Made by a program: the position numbers and the translations under genes. 27,648 nucleotides of DNA, from the NCBI GenBank assembly GCA_002811675.1, contig PDIM01000054.1, forward strand, positions 160,625-188,272, given 5' to 3'. A model generated the notes under the pieces. The model worked only from the letters and a program-made list of their open reading frames with translations. It searched no databases and had not been told where the DNA came from. Position 1 is the first letter of the stretch; each line of letters begins with the position of its first letter. The stretch is from Ichthyosporea sp. XGB-2017a. Lineage: Eukaryota; Opisthokonta; Ichthyosporea. Of this stretch, positions 22,301 to 25,784 are shown piece by piece.

Positions 22301-25300
22301 AGATATGGGAAATCTGGAAAATGCTCCTATAAATAGTGAATCAATATACAAGGCAATTAACTCTTCCTTATCTGCAATTAATGAACTGAAAATGCTCGTT
22401 GTTAACCAGTGCAAAGCCCAAGCGTCGAGTGAAGCTCATATAAGTGCTCAAGAAAATTTAGCAAAATCAAAAGTATCAGAGACAGCAAGAGCATCTGCGG
22501 ATAAAGAGGATGATTCATTAGAGTCTATAAAATCCCTTAAAGAGCAACTTCGAATCAAGTGTGAAGAGTTGCGGCAAATGGAGAACCTTTGGAAAGGTGC
22601 AAAACAGTCTTGCCAGGTGTACGAAGAGAAATTAAATACAACCCCGAGCATAAACGATGTTGTGTGGGAAGGTAGCCGTACAAATGTTGCTACTGGTGAC
22701 AGACATCTCAAAATGATGTATGATAATAAGCAAAAGATCCTTGCTCGATTATTGGAGGTACAAGCCTGTCTCTCGGAAAAGGAACTTGCTCTTGAAATTC
22801 AAGAAATGGAGAAGCAGCAAGCTGAGCGTAAACTAAAAGATTCGGAAGGGTTGCTGCATGAGTTATGGAATGCTAATTATGACTTGCAATTTCAAAACAA
22901 CTCACTTCAAGAAGCGATCACGTCTTTAAAAGCGGAACTTTCCAGAACTATAAACCAAGCCACCAATGCCAAACAGAAGCATAAAGTTGCTTCAGATAAT
23001 ATTAAAACCCTCTTTGCTGAAATGAATGGTTTAGAAAAAGTCATAGTGGCCTTGCAGGAGGAAAATACAGCAAAGGTGGAGTTGCAAGATTTTAACATGC
23101 TAAATGAAGCATTTGATGGACTCAAGCAAACATTCCAGGCCCAATTGGAGGAGCTTAATAAGGCTGCCGATCAGAGAGAGAAAACTAAGTCAAGGCTGGA
23201 TTTCCTTGGGAGACAATTAAAGGAGAAGCAAAATATAATTGAGGTGACTCAAGCTCGAGAGGCAAAGCTCATTACCGAGCTAAATAGCAAAGATCAAGCA
23301 CGAGATACAATCGAGCAAGCTTTAGAGAATGAAAAGAAGAGGTGTAAAGCCCTGAGTGAGGAAACTTACGTCACAAGAGAACAGTTGCAAATGCTAAACG
23401 TTGAGCTAGTGCGAGCCTGTGAAACAACAGAAACACAAACATCGGCTATCAGTCAACTGAAAAATGAGATTAAATATTTTAAAAATGCTTTAGAATCACA
23501 GAAGCAAGAAAATCTTGAGCTTCAAGACGTTTGCCAGAGACTTCAGCAATGGAAATCCTCTCGCGAGGAAGTGGAAAAGCTATTTATTTCTAAAAACGAG
23601 TTGACCGTACAAGAACTCCAGGATGTTCAGCAACTTGTGGCCTCTCAAAAGAGTGAAATTAGCAGTTTAGAATCTTCAAATGTCCGACTTTCTGAGAGAG
23701 TAGCATCTCTGCCGTCACAAGTTGATTTCGATCAAGTACTTGAGCAGAAAAAGCAAGCGAATACTGAGAATGCCAAGTTAAAGAGTGCCCTTGAGGAGCT
23801 GGAAAGTAAGCTTTTGAATGAAACCAATTTGATGGATCAAATTGCCGAGCGGGAGCAAAGTATTCAGAGCATTAATAGGCAGTTGATGTATTATAAGGAC
23901 AAATGCTCAGCGCACCAAGAAGACCTAAACAAAATGGATCTCTGTATTAGAAAATACCAAACTTCTTTGGCAATAGTAGAGCAGGCTAGAATGGACAAGG
24001 AGGACGAATTAAGCAAGAAAATTGATGAAGTGTATGGGCTAAAGAAAAATTTGAGTAAGCAAGATAGTACCGAGCTGCTATTAAAAAGTGCCAAAAAGCA
24101 AGCATTTTTTCTCGCCTCAGAAAATGAGCGGCTTATTGAATCTTACACAAAGGCCAAGAGTGAGGTAGATTCTTTGTATCAAAAGAATTTTGAATTACAA
24201 ACTTCAAATGAGTGTGCGTTGTTGGAAAAAGCAAAGAGTGACAAAAATTGGGAGGCAAAACAAGAGGCTTTAAGATCGAAGATGAAAGATCTTCAAGGTG
24301 AGTTCCAAATGCAATTGGAAAGCAAAGAATCTAACTTTAAACTGGAAAAACAAAAGTTGCTTGACATTATTTCCAATGCAGAGGCCCAAAATATTGCTTT
24401 AAGCGAGGAAATATGTGCCATTCAGGAGGACTTGGAGAGAGAAGTCTCTCTCAAGAAAAGTGCTCTGAAGGACTTAAAGCAGGCTAGAGAAAAGGCCCAT
24501 TCTGGCCAAAAAGAAATTTTGAAACTGCAATTACTTACAGAGGAAATGAAGGAAAAAACTGACACAAAAACACTCGAATCATCTCGTATTGGCCAACAGC
24601 ACGCGGAAACACTCGCTATTATCGATGAAAAGGAGCATCGCATACAACACCTTAAGTCTTTAAATAGTGAACTCACTGGCCAGTTAACATCCTTAAATGC
24701 CTCTTTTAATTCTCACAGAGATTCCAGCGCTTCGCTTGCACTTGAAACGACGAAACTGAACAAAGAAATATCTGCACTCCGGGAGTCTTATTCTACATTG
24801 AAGAGACAAAACAAGTTGTTGCTAAGTAACATGGAAGAAACAAAAGCTGAGAGCAAACTTGCAGAGCAAAATAGCAGGACACTTGCACTAGAGAAAGATG
24901 CTCTTCAAAGAGAAGTTTCTCATCTAAAGGAAAACATACGTGCTTGCGAACTTCGAATGAATGAGGCCAAGGCGGAATATGAAGTCATGAAAAATGAAAT
25001 GAAGCATATGCAAAATGAAAACAACTTACTCAAAGAATCCCTGGACGATTTAGGAGTTGCTTTAGACGATGAGTCATCAAAAACGCAAAAAATTAAAAAT
25101 TCTGTGACCAGTGAAAAGGAAGCAGTTTCATTTTTGCGAAATGAAGTGGAATCCTTTAAAAAGCAATTGATTCGAAAAGCGGAAGAAGTTGAAAAATGGA
25201 GGGAGTTGTATTCCGAGGCCAAAAGGAAATCGAAAGAAAGTGAGCGCCTCGTACAGAAACTAAATAGCTCTCTAAGCGAGCAAGCCCACGAAGTAGACTC

Positions 25301-25646
25301 TTTGAGACAGCAAATGGAACTAGAAGTCAATAGAGGGCCATACGATAGCCATAGATTTTCCTCTCTGAGAACCTATGACGATTCCAGGTACAAGTCAAGC
25401 GAAGAATCACGAGTCACATACGATCCATACTCTTATTCCAGCGCAAATCCCGCGAGGATGATTGACCCTTTATCGGGGGACGTAGACCAATTCAGTAGTG
25501 CCGAAGAATACGAAGAGCATGAAGAAAATGAAAACCTCAACGTTCTAGGGCCCTCGCTCGATCTTCCATCGACTTCATCCATGGAAAAAACTTTGTGGGA
25601 GCTCAAACAGTGTATAGGCAATATGCAATCAAAACATTCCACCTAA
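5340..25646 (+). CDS. Giant myosin-like coiled-coil protein (6,768 aa, single exon)
   Basis: One open frame of 20.3 kb. Order: SH3-like N-terminal segment (about 11-60); myosin motor (about 80-670) with P-loop GAKGSGKT (171-178), switch I region NVNSSQCAQ (209-217), switch II DAMGFE (421-426) and FIRCIAAN (584-591); about five IQ motifs (693-820); a heptad-rich rod (about 840-6660) broken by two non-coil islands; and a Tyr/Ser-rich tail (6664-6768). The fold is plainly myosin (ERNFNVFYQL, NYMNEKFQKYF, FDRKFVLSQL), but key nucleotide-site residues are changed, so ATPase activity is doubtful. The length is about 3.5 times a conventional myosin heavy chain and roughly double human myosin XV. ATG 5340 starts just before the SH3-like segment. 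A stop-free frame of this size in AT-biased DNA argues for a functional gene. I do not recognise the class; a scaffold or tether role is inference. Confidence 0.9.
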   Translation: MPKNIFDLYPVGQKVWIRDDVYGYVSGTVIKNVNDSVTARVDREQSLIPELGGMEPRSIEFHDRNAMPHLSALEETHETNDLTLLKPCNEPEVLNCLDQRFNCGKFYTLVGTVLISFQPYEKQEDAGKRVADLENYKKLIHNHPPHPLTIVAKALYGLEYHKQKQVIVVMGAKGSGKTAMCKELLSSKSKHSHVFTLLDAFLCARTADNVNSSQCAQIADVSLQPGNQDKLKVQIYGLQTSRVFSFGEHERNFNVFYQLCNGVNHELNEILKLKHPKEFNYTNQGVQGNGGMVADEDMYVAAIEAFEALGFDGNDLINIFKILSAILHIGDIQPQEENDPSLLIVCELLGLDTKIFYSLLNSKAISTRTEQFVSQLSAMESRTLMNSMSGALYKALCQWIIDRMNCSDDCMLADKTITVVDAMGFEKAELNTLGHLYCNYMNEKFQKYFTDSIYGIQKIYGKEEIGWKELDLKDNSEIVNLFEAKIFRTFENNADAVGMDLVKSLQKGLGKKMFSGKYLTVTHFKRETVSYDFVSCKNTSVSKDMLKLLQSGKNNNDLLKKLKFKAEDSDPFPFDQLSTKNVQFIRCIAANGKQASYPFDRKFVLSQLKACNMMETVKISTKGFPFMFYYSDIMERYPRSFGGITSSIKSAVVKFLKSKLKATEYKAGKALVFLKYSALMQLDNGYENVVHTAASSLQNYLRSYSTRLNYQKQKKACLNIQRWYRGSVAVRAYAKTKEAAISLQSFYRMHQKQKEFKQTKLVILRIQAYTRRWLALVRVKKMKEEYDLKYRNKIVNAAIISIQAWFRGCQDRIRVKHLRFQYNLDYKERQLAMKDMLLEQQVKQLKEERDESRSQFEQLSNYSVGLHEANIELRLNMNLISEAMEDAFEMKYRTELEANELQGLYLHELNEKAEWVAKYTEAVKNNERAGELEQKLRERISTLENRLLDEIDYGHALEEKVEEEMDERHFGVEESKSALELLAMKTDECYRVKSLLQMKKSSFEVALSSHEELMKGMNQQIDDLKRSLNEAKSEYRAAREEVQTLRGEEVDLRDMIDSLKEELVRSKGQQANEYLNNVTAMQKTLQETREELSELANEAEKKQKWLEDELQTEKSSSDQKLCIEKENVKVLKSEMKTLQENWEKTKNDLNDAISSFRERERSLQDTIAKKDSLFQAEVGSYQKQISSLRERYGTVLMEKEASHRDLQKCIFEHNLAIKEKESQLENLQDQMDRKRSENLDQQFREEFLSAESNNRNFNDNGCSQEVEDIFSFMSHVMEENHVLSLEARAGPTVAFVKEEEGLDASINEQCSLKSLGERIASLTLSNNKVVRENDILQKGLQSQLIVIEELKEESKLAKNQALELEDSKSHLQERLSKAESDNASSRHIIEKLNGDCTVLREEREASDEKFLSELENKQEEIEYLKGEIELKVSDVSGLKMELKGVSTIAENSEGRIEDLIKERDFLLGSFQAQLKDIENFTQTLREKEQHIAAYATDSEKLKSNLASSEIEIENANASLKELRKENGHLLSLVDQLEAERNTISNTLTSTQTAAEEVKSDFNSLAKENQETKICLEKEKAKVTELEIESSKDKSCLSILEKQVEKNNSDHTLLLEKCNRIEKMNEELSEKVSAMTVNNKLLTIEVENKASLLASKVSEVEQLSDKCKDLTAETEILASIKTEQMQKIEKEASRNQALSEDVQNLQDQVACYTNEIESLKVEIEAQTGFKEQQLQEIDRLKTEILALTDSKKLQVEKHLEEIDGLRNEILTLTNSNKLQAEDIDSIRKEVLDLESSCSAKSDEIFMVMGELETTKSLFEREASKSRALSEDLENVRDQVVCYTNEIESLKIEYDAANQNLYNREKEFNLLVNDHQSTVQQLSFANVEIKQKEADLQSQRCQLKDAELEKVALRDTVAHKDEAIVRKNKLLRSYNLEISNLYMQVLLLQEDKDQLKGEMNLFDDLMKLIAKTDKKYSSSFTLNDDQLLQSLTDISRSKDRDIAILEELLEEKSKEAQIDREHIQCLENTLAIANDDLETVQGELRSFRKASQALATVSNHAALELMDQEALVNEYATQTEQLRTALHIANDKKEAIKTNLSLTEDLVREETFASKYLRAEVFHLESVIEDYLRNNHEQLQYIQMQQNELELVALERDVLKEQCENQNKELEEGQFIQDHLRLEVSLLDEELDCLNGSYICAQSNLYGFQKEVKNLQNQVYVLEENFKAAELAKEKTEKDMVNRLYDTDRIRRQNITLVKIIEGSNLLPNVPQFVSDYDFNNLKQKENEVLPIQSGIKEISSTITEENSSTSKVNNSSAVDGERIVSAKLFRRLSSIEDDQFGQLLSSWNPRTSTLGKVSRDPCEYISEEKDEEEEAIGEQSHKIEQLEEEVSLLKEETRDKTKSNSHGKKHGFTETSQKRTYEELQAEIALLKESLDASQSSLKSALGENLKYNGINRYGDISSQVQKKDATEGQMWIANELEGQVILLKESLAKVQNSLKDSLSKNLEYKSKIKNLEDSHASSLLSLRRELEFALEESGHYKLQLEDYEHDVGVLTEELTTKGYELSRTRAFLDKERHLTSKAMEEKEALWNDIIGLKEKMTSLQVAKSPKGANSAEEAARYTMALAEKESQNKSLQLEMKTKESEIENLKELELSHRSQLDSLKGELNSKLHNRDGKLKYLMESNADLKLELTNKGNEVAAERSRNQRLQVSAETMKATIQKLQTNIASLEATSISQSHQIQMLASHYRHEDQNLPTQETSTENSAQQIILELHDMGISLPSNLESPEQNVIFLIRQNQEEIQTLKDTIGSLTRSFNDLQEEKLRLSNERINTDVQLADARRAVFHSEQEAMSARELCKELEMKSASSEVYKGRYKELKDIKFQDDERYSKERESMRKEIDHLQECITSLSLKHIEESTALKAQAAASDSMITSSAALSKAERKASDQDESVKHEKMHVEDKRGSAQSFSREELFLKPYVRYLEEANEKLNFDLSKLQYDYLSLKKEFQESGPIFRAEINDLTKQLNSRMSEIAVLQNELTTLKEEFKEEVYYADDMRLTNNELQQRLWEITIANDSLQRKTELLRQANGKLIFSFSNTQYMVDEKNAALDKFNEIDELKTSHQAALKCKEEEISELMRQLSELSRKYEEKLQVVQSPKHGPQDILFRSYNSLRSSNKSLEKLNLQVEYSGFDNINENLNTQLEILSKLKEEQDTVIESLLKDKDSLKVARSFYQNQLKDNENELEKSREAYKKITEQLNEKQIKETALVRQKAMLEATVLELKSIIKSKSRQTQDELHASDNTHLIAAAKEEAREAKEIANAYKSELTLVKEELEESQRSTEAVANQHQSLVSRNASLQATTQQYKVSLSMAEEELSVLKSNHKKKDLPHVNERNAKEEETIRHMSEELQKENLELRSQCVSLEEANLHLEQSLNTAQINNSILEEEINVIKSRMNSKMNNERSLEQESSELIVLRNTIQKLTTDLFNASALAEAERKKVHDELKNAIEEKDASEVKRKTMEHDLEEEISQLKSRIQSSGQLNVDLERSLQAAQASYHVMEKELIDLRSVRQEEESMRQEATSAEIAALRSTIESLTAQNDARADVVALNQELDSVKETIKVKERELENAISSLRDSERDSNLEISALISQNGSLKDNVEVLQSSLQTAQLNYRVIEEELNTLKISLNNRIEGANALHISTPSEIVALQNTIESLTKDVLDAKSSKTSLIEKHSELETSMRSQIHSLQEAKNELEKQSTERENNLASLLDEMAELKDELSQTKVALTSLQKKNSELTIKCNSSQAAYAALQENNEHLEALIEQWKVLCDEKEELVQSEKLSSTEKGLKCVDLENQVEELQEHNSDLTDSKKALLDRENILENLVRNYESDVAVVTEQRNVLEATLDQKCTDMTEMEEYYVSLLEEKHLEVKESEFVCSESNRKLQELQTKNIQDLECLRLMLEKVDEPSEESVIKTKSGEDAALIYQLKEAVDTLVTDKLILKDKVAELLKQNEDNEEGLQRNLEKTILNMKAEHDSAVREKNAIHQQMKEYEAEALQLGQIVSQMRLNEKNNESIIESLNNQYEKANMDLQSSLFINTELSKINSRLSHQTDEGRQENSFLQETMKTLCDDLDKMNDTLAALRAEKEKQEKENEKLEEQARERKEAGLKRQATFHLEQHANQIAILKKQVAELEEQLNKEKALRANGERQLDDFTRALEEREKIAKSSTGALMSQMYSLEAENGELQRLLNDSGSKITIADQKQVIDSLVNDKLVLRDNIAKLNTKLEDTLAQVVLLEDREQHLVKDLKALEKSRRNIQLQVTNMSSVNVNLQNQYSSLISEFKAKDKSLQTQKHEVASLIRALENASSLSATDFAKEQSSSNENTVNFDTELDFGGSPTHSLANSVDLRQAGSAHDFFRRSEQESAVQAKYGKQISELNEENEKLNNHVQELQATVEEQLRQIEMQKMDNKDVIESLLKDKQMHMETKRKLNVEVMQLKEEKMILAQELESEKLLVAGAGLARAEKEKEIDQLKGTLTYLKHDLKHKNKKKESHALPLKASRSVMNPIESQRLRAILSNLKSTENAHQFDISSLRQAFESNVSLGKNIIDISIASKDASKDTLFDVVLALQNKLKDEKKQSKRQLDSCNTVIKDLTSEKEQLHDAIVVLEEEIQKIEKEFEKHAEEKNSLLDENLSLCQKISILETQMFAREQLESQDDERKEESKEIPCEFVDELRISFERTEKKLTEKIKSLLEYQSLATEQIRAYQRENESLLASEQEAKQALRREIEKNTKLKMQSTENLNDEKEEQKDSEAQAQAQDIEDYSDIDINYTAANILPEVDNNELRLEIECLRVQNRDCQYRQKEAIDSLVRDKLVLIETRQSLKEEIQSLTSKLSQEMAKNEKYEAQVSSLYQDKEQSKRLIMRLQDKFASEYNDSRTFSSLFDKLENRLLLVRSDLENARENHTDADEDIQRYSDSTAKVQQLEMALENQRIVSDAMKLNFQKQVASLNKQLHKLRRERQQSYASTVNESPVNTSNVLAPIKYAAPPGSEFKLWWESISKCLDKLNGLMAHFGDSIKKEANVSAKREEILKSSLRTQEKLIKNDRATRGVYDAHVFQTNEDKQHIDFIKDAFSSISSLVDAKRDVFDDHSQKLTSLMMALQETQAIFYCIDEKGQAVNVEEQENNSEAEVNEKESATPPNGQGVFSERGGVDEQKASDSNSTSKEKDSNDHNIQVKSQIISSLPELKGAIDSLVTDKLMLRTKLSELNEDLSAKDSEIEILNLELCKLQEVQKLYTIENTSLKRMVENEAGYQRSHRLNNGSDRHNIEMEKVLKQNKSLEQRVLELSDTCNRLKDSYNKMKMIQDYNGLSAPSLILSSHLSEENGSVDVEANMIEKNEDRDLITQKRKFASHETLETSEFPSSTPLRTALSSLTSDFNFTKASSASIPILTQSLSVLKMEVDPNEFGNRVLSQELDNLRKLYSAEKLDVDKEKGWVDSKFDPDHSMLVSAKEILEKENSRLLATVYQLENDLSLACEENSKLKLLLNEGLELSKDLYKDQSKEDKNIELDDVLPVELPIESSKTVERGDKEVLVRHSSTTTDELYLDRIDEKRVLQLKKDNDMLQLEISHLRNMKDIFNSLPSEDITDMGNLENAPINSESIYKAINSSLSAINELKMLVVNQCKAQASSEAHISAQENLAKSKVSETARASADKEDDSLESIKSLKEQLRIKCEELRQMENLWKGAKQSCQVYEEKLNTTPSINDVVWEGSRTNVATGDRHLKMMYDNKQKILARLLEVQACLSEKELALEIQEMEKQQAERKLKDSEGLLHELWNANYDLQFQNNSLQEAITSLKAELSRTINQATNAKQKHKVASDNIKTLFAEMNGLEKVIVALQEENTAKVELQDFNMLNEAFDGLKQTFQAQLEELNKAADQREKTKSRLDFLGRQLKEKQNIIEVTQAREAKLITELNSKDQARDTIEQALENEKKRCKALSEETYVTREQLQMLNVELVRACETTETQTSAISQLKNEIKYFKNALESQKQENLELQDVCQRLQQWKSSREEVEKLFISKNELTVQELQDVQQLVASQKSEISSLESSNVRLSERVASLPSQVDFDQVLEQKKQANTENAKLKSALEELESKLLNETNLMDQIAEREQSIQSINRQLMYYKDKCSAHQEDLNKMDLCIRKYQTSLAIVEQARMDKEDELSKKIDEVYGLKKNLSKQDSTELLLKSAKKQAFFLASENERLIESYTKAKSEVDSLYQKNFELQTSNECALLEKAKSDKNWEAKQEALRSKMKDLQGEFQMQLESKESNFKLEKQKLLDIISNAEAQNIALSEEICAIQEDLEREVSLKKSALKDLKQAREKAHSGQKEILKLQLLTEEMKEKTDTKTLESSRIGQQHAETLAIIDEKEHRIQHLKSLNSELTGQLTSLNASFNSHRDSSASLALETTKLNKEISALRESYSTLKRQNKLLLSNMEETKAESKLAEQNSRTLALEKDALQREVSHLKENIRACELRMNEAKAEYEVMKNEMKHMQNENNLLKESLDDLGVALDDESSKTQKIKNSVTSEKEAVSFLRNEVESFKKQLIRKAEEVEKWRELYSEAKRKSKESERLVQKLNSSLSEQAHEVDSLRQQMELEVNRGPYDSHRFSSLRTYDDSRYKSSEESRVTYDPYSYSSANPARMIDPLSGDVDQFSSAEEYEEHEENENLNVLGPSLDLPSTSSMEKTLWELKQCIGNMQSKHST
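7416..7800 (+). other. Neck region with about five IQ motifs
   Basis: Residues about 693-820 contain spaced IQ-type motifs: SLQNYLRSYSTRL, NIQRWYRGSVAVRAY, SLQSFYRMHQKQKEF, RIQAYTRRWLALVR and SIQAWFRGCQDRIR. The second and fifth fit the consensus best (IQ..[WY].RG). They are expected to bind calmodulin or myosin light chains, as a lever arm does. The spacing before the last motif is wider (about 35 residues) than the usual 23-25. Confidence 0.8.
10407..10904 (+). repeat. Duplicated 36-residue block 130 residues apart, flanking shorter 'EID' repeats
   Basis: Residues 1690-1725 (EASRNQALSED...CYTNEIESLKVE) and 1820-1855 (EASKSRALSED...CYTNEIESLKIE) match at about two thirds of positions or better. 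Between them lie three shorter related units beginning near 1735, 1760 and 1781 (EIDRLKTEILALT, EIDGLRNEILTLT, DIDSIRKEVLDLE). This points to segmental duplication inside the coding sequence. Confidence 0.75.
12121..12480 (+). other. Non-coiled linker in the giant protein
   Basis: Residues about 2261-2378 break the heptad pattern and are rich in Ser, Asn and Pro. They include NLLPNVPQFVSDYDF and KLFRRLSSIEDD. The RRLSS segment fits a basophilic kinase site (R-R-x-S). The stretch ends in an acidic run (EEKDEEEEA). It is a likely flexible hinge in the rod. Confidence 0.6.
12600..12900 (+). repeat. Duplicated 57-residue unit in the rod
   Basis: Residues about 2421-2477 and 2478-2534 share the series EL(Q/E)xxxxLLKESLxxxQxSLKxxLxxNLxY. 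Equivalent leucines are 57 residues apart (2423 and 2480). Confidence 0.65.
15630..16673 (+). repeat. Three tandem modules of 116 residues (348 nt) in the rod
   Basis: Module starts are L3431 (LEQSLNTAQINNSILEEEI), L3547 (LERSLQAAQASYHVMEKEL) and L3663 (LQSSLQTAQLNYRVIEEEL), each exactly 116 residues after the last. A second shared block follows about 45 residues in: LRNTIQKLT, LRSTIESLT and LQNTIESLT. Small compensating indels lie between the blocks. A convincing fourth copy is not visible on either side. Confidence 0.8.
20427..21060 (+). other. Putative globular island in the giant protein
   Basis: Residues about 5030-5238 interrupt the rod. A Pro/Asn stretch (LAPIKYAAPPGSEF) leads into aromatic-containing helices (KLWWESISKCLDKLNGLMAHFGD, and DFIKDAFSSISSLVDAKRDVFDD), then an acidic Ser/Asn-rich segment ending near DSNDHN. 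Composition differs clearly from the Glu/Lys/Leu rod on either side. I do not recognise the fold; a small helical bundle is possible. Confidence 0.5.
25329..25643 (+). other. Tyr/Ser-rich C-terminal tail of the giant protein
   Basis: Residues 6664-6768 leave the coiled-coil pattern. They contain repeated YDxxR/YxSS-like segments (RTYDDSRYKSSEESR, YDPYSYSSANPAR), an acidic run (EEYEEHEENEN) and a final amphipathic segment (MEKTLWELKQCIGNMQ). It is likely disordered with a short terminal helix, and could be a phosphorylation or docking region. Confidence 0.6.
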
Positions 25647-25661
25647 TATAAATTGAATTTC

Positions 25662-25667
25662 AATAAA
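25662..25667 (+). promoter_or_regulatory. Polyadenylation hexamer for the giant myosin-like gene
   Basis: AATAAA begins 16 nt after the TAA stop. A second AATAAA at 25706-25711 offers an alternative site. Confidence 0.6.
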
Positions 25668-25750
25668 AGAAACTACATAGCTAGTCTAGTGTAATTGAAA
25701 CCAAAAATAAAACGCCCTGCGATAGTTTTCTGTTTCTCATTGGGTTCCGA

Positions 25751-25756
25751 TTTATT
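25751..25756 (-). promoter_or_regulatory. Polyadenylation hexamer for the aminotransferase gene
   Basis: TTTATT on the plus strand is AATAAA on the minus strand, about 30 nt past the aminotransferase stop. With the hexamers at 25662 and 25706 it places the 3' ends of both convergent genes inside one 138-bp gap, so their transcripts probably meet or overlap. Confidence 0.65.
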
Positions 25757-25784
25757 TTCCCTTTTCAACACTTTTTCTTCTTTG

